Source: Lachnospiraceae bacterium
Lineage (GTDB): Bacteria; Bacillota_A; Clostridia; Lachnospirales; Lachnospiraceae
Length of the DNA stretch: 7,900 nucleotides
Direction: 5' to 3'
NCBI GenBank assembly: GCA_017416505.1
Contig: JAFQCI010000171.1
Coordinates: 1 to 7,900 of the forward strand
The position numbers and the translations under genes were made by a program. A model generated the notes under the pieces. That model did not search any database, was not told where the DNA came from, and saw only the letters and a list, made by a program, of their open reading frames with translations. Shown one piece after another: positions 7,027-7,900 of the stretch. Position 1 is the stretch's first letter. Each line of letters starts with the position of its first letter.

Positions 7027-7381
7027 TTAATTCAATTCATTCATCGCATCCACATAATCTTGCAAGCCGTTTTCCTTCAGTGCAAGCTTGGCATAAGTAA
7101 GTGGCGAATCTTCTGCCAACCGATACAAATATACAATATCATTTGGCTCATCGAGGTTGACTGAAGAATTCTAGTAATTGCAGATACAGTTCATTCACGG
7201 TTTGTACCAAAGGATATATAGTTTCCTTCTTGCCAACCACACAGATACGGTTGTAGATGCAGGAACGGACAAAGTAATCTTGTTTCTTCATTCCGCTGGC
7301 AAGAATGCGTGCTTCAATTTGTTTGCGTTCAGCATCAGAAATTCTGAAACTTATTGTTGGATTTTTATGTTGATTGCTCAT
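7027..7381 (-). pseudogene. MobC/CopG-like mobilisation protein, frameshifted
   Basis: Reading from an ATG at 7381-7379, well placed after AAAGGAG (complement of 7389-7395), the protein starts MSNQHKNPTISFRISDAERK. This is a ribbon-helix-helix N-terminus followed by the ASGMKKQDYFVRS pattern typical of plasmid/ICE relaxosome proteins of the MobC kind, which help a relaxase bind oriT. The frame ends at a TGA (7150-7148) after LLEFFSQPR. A neighbouring frame then carries clear coding-type sequence, LDEPNDIVYLYRLAED then LALKENGLQDYVDAMNELN, to a TAA at 7029-7027. Dropping one base in GAATTC (around 7167-7172) joins them as LLESSVNLDEPND, giving about 117 aa, close to the size expected for the family. 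So a one-base insertion has probably killed the gene; a sequencing error or programmed shift is possible. No relaxase is visible, and the gene faces the + strand operon tail to tail. Confidence 0.7.
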
Positions 7382-7405
7382 AATAATGCTCCTTTCATAG
7401 TGGGC

Positions 7406-7440
7406 GTGGCAGCAGGTGTAATTGACCACCTGATAGCCAC
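7406..7440. other. Strong hairpin upstream of mobC-like gene; candidate oriT
   Basis: GTGGC (7406-7410) pairs with GCCAC (7436-7440) and CAGGTG (7413-7418) with CACCTG (7427-7432). They are separated by a 2/3-nt internal loop (AG/ATA) and close an 8-nt loop TAATTGAC. It lies 10 bp beyond the ribosome site of the mobilisation gene. In mobilisable elements the origin of transfer usually sits directly upstream of the mobC-relaxase genes and contains such an inverted repeat next to the nick site. It could instead be a leader hairpin controlling the mobilisation gene. The nick-site sequence is not one I can assign. Confidence 0.45.
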
Positions 7441-7768
7441 AGGAATTTATTCATTGTGAGTAATAAAAAAATAGATTATATCAAGCCGATGGAAAAATAT
7501 CCGGTGCAGATATTGCAACTATTTTGCTACTGAAAACTTTGAAAACGATGCGAAAAGAGCAACATTTGGCGAAATAGATGTGTCCCAAATGTAGGAAATA
7601 TCAACGTTTGAGAGTTGCCGATAAAAACTTCGGGAAGAGTTCGAATAGTAACGCAAAATTACTTATCTTTGATATCAATTCTATGAAGATTTTATTCACG
7701 AGTTATTTGTGGGAAATACACATATTACTAATTTTTAATTCCTATTTATTCAAAACTTATTGAAATAA
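7441..7768. other. Region with no supported gene; short broken frames
   Basis: This AT-rich stretch contains only short frames. On the + strand, a GTG at 7456, 10 nt after AGGAA (7441-7445), opens 25 codons (VSNKKIDYIKPMEKYPVQIL and on). An overlapping frame at 7467-7574 reads well (ADGKISGADIATILLLKTLK) but has no start codon near its beginning. The following 7578 frame has a CPKC pair but no ribosome site. They look like remnants of a decayed gene, none recognised. On the minus strand TATAAT lies at the complement of 7475-7480 and could be the -10 of the mobilisation gene, but no good -35 is present. Confidence 0.4.
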
Positions 7769-7813
7769 GGCTGCCGCAATCCCACTGGCTTTAGACGGTG
7801 GGTTAAGGTAGCC
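7769..7813. repeat. Nested hairpin at the IS200/IS605 left end
   Basis: The inner stem is CCCACTG (7781-7787) with CGGTGGG (7796-7802), one T.G wobble, and loop GCTTTAGA. The outer stem is GGCTGCC (7769-7775) with GGTAGCC (7807-7813), again with one wobble. CCCAC-ctggcttta-GTGGG-type hairpins are characteristic of IS200/IS605 ends, where the Y1 transposase recognises them as single-stranded DNA. Transcribed, this one would also form a structured leader before tnpA. Confidence 0.75.
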
Positions 7814-7843
7814 AAAAGTAGAAAATTGTTATATACTTGTGGT

Positions 7844-7900
7844 ATGGGAACATGGAAATCAAAAAACAGACATAAGTATTTACTGCAATATCATATTATA
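7844..7900 (+). CDS. tnpA: IS200/IS605 Y1 transposase, N-terminal fragment
   Basis: An ATG at 7844 opens 19 codons to the window end (MGTWKSKNRHKYLLQYHII). RHKYLLQYHII matches the conserved first beta-strand region of IS200-type Y1 transposases (typically followed by FVxKYRRK), which cut and rejoin single-stranded DNA at hairpin ends using one tyrosine. The catalytic HUH and tyrosine residues lie beyond the window, so intactness cannot be judged. No good ribosome site precedes the ATG; weak translation is usual for IS200-type tnpA. Its position just after the end hairpin supports the call. Confidence 0.75.
   Translation, partial: MGTWKSKNRHKYLLQYHII

Larger units (their letters stand above)
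7769..7900 (+). mobile_element. IS200/IS605-family element, left end (cut by window edge)
   Basis: The segment consists of a subterminal hairpin of the kind seen at IS200/IS605 ends followed 30 bp later by the start of a Y1-type transposase gene. The exact left boundary is not visible because these elements have no terminal inverted repeats and make no target duplication; it probably lies a little upstream of 7769, near the AT-rich run at 7736-7768. The rest of the element, including any tnpB, is outside the window. Confidence 0.7.

Noticed and set aside
7178..7459. Forward 93-codon frame opposite the mobilisation gene, ending GVAAGVIDHLIATGIYSL
   Set aside because: Most of it is the antisense of the well-supported ribbon-helix-helix gene, it has no ribosome site, and its best-looking end is the candidate oriT hairpin.
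7578..7763. Forward 61-codon frame with a CPKC pair
   Set aside because: No ribosome site, only one Cys pair, and a composition that turns into random AT-rich hydrophobic sequence.

Overview
The window is AT-rich with strong Shine-Dalgarno sites and tightly packed co-directional genes. The protein styles (SWIM-zinc-finger-like tail, small Cro/C1 helix-turn-helix, AlbA_2/ATPase regulator, primase-helicase, CopG-like mobilisation protein, IS200/IS605) suggest a low-GC Firmicute, most likely a gut Clostridia/Lachnospiraceae genome. That is an inference from style; no taxonomic marker gene is present.

Layout. Positions 1-106 hold no convincing complete gene, but contain two exact DnaA-box matches 30 bp apart. 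Positions 107-1336 are the 3' part of a SWIM-zinc-finger-family gene whose 5' part, including any SWIM motif, is missing. Positions 1373-6935 form a tight four-gene run on the + strand: (i) an XRE helix-turn-helix fused to a NUDIX hydrolase; (ii) an AlbA_2 / GHKL-like ATPase / winged-helix regulator carrying a 12-bp tandem repeat; (iii) a 990-aa protein joining an archaeo-eukaryotic primase domain of the 'TOTE conflict system' type, an SF2 helicase and a C-terminal phospholipase-D-like domain; (iv) a 105-aa conserved-looking small protein. Gaps are -4, 28 and 4 nt, so these are probably one transcription unit.

Positions 6936-7026 are a seam with two striking palindromic structures: a five-copy AGTCTCA/TGAGACT array and a 17-bp perfect palindrome. 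Beyond the seam the strand flips. Positions 7027-7381 (minus) are a MobC/CopG-like mobilisation gene broken by one apparent frameshift, preceded by a strong hairpin (7406-7440) that is a candidate oriT. After about 330 bp without a supported gene, an IS200/IS605-type left-end hairpin (7769-7813) leads into the first 19 codons of a Y1 transposase cut off by the window end.

Working model (inference): the four-gene run is a nucleic-acid-directed conflict or defence island. The XRE-NUDIX protein would be a nucleotide-responsive regulator, the AlbA_2 ATPase a second regulator or sensor, and the primase-helicase-PLD protein the effector. It sits between a truncated SWIM gene and decaying mobile-element DNA, a typical accessory-island setting.
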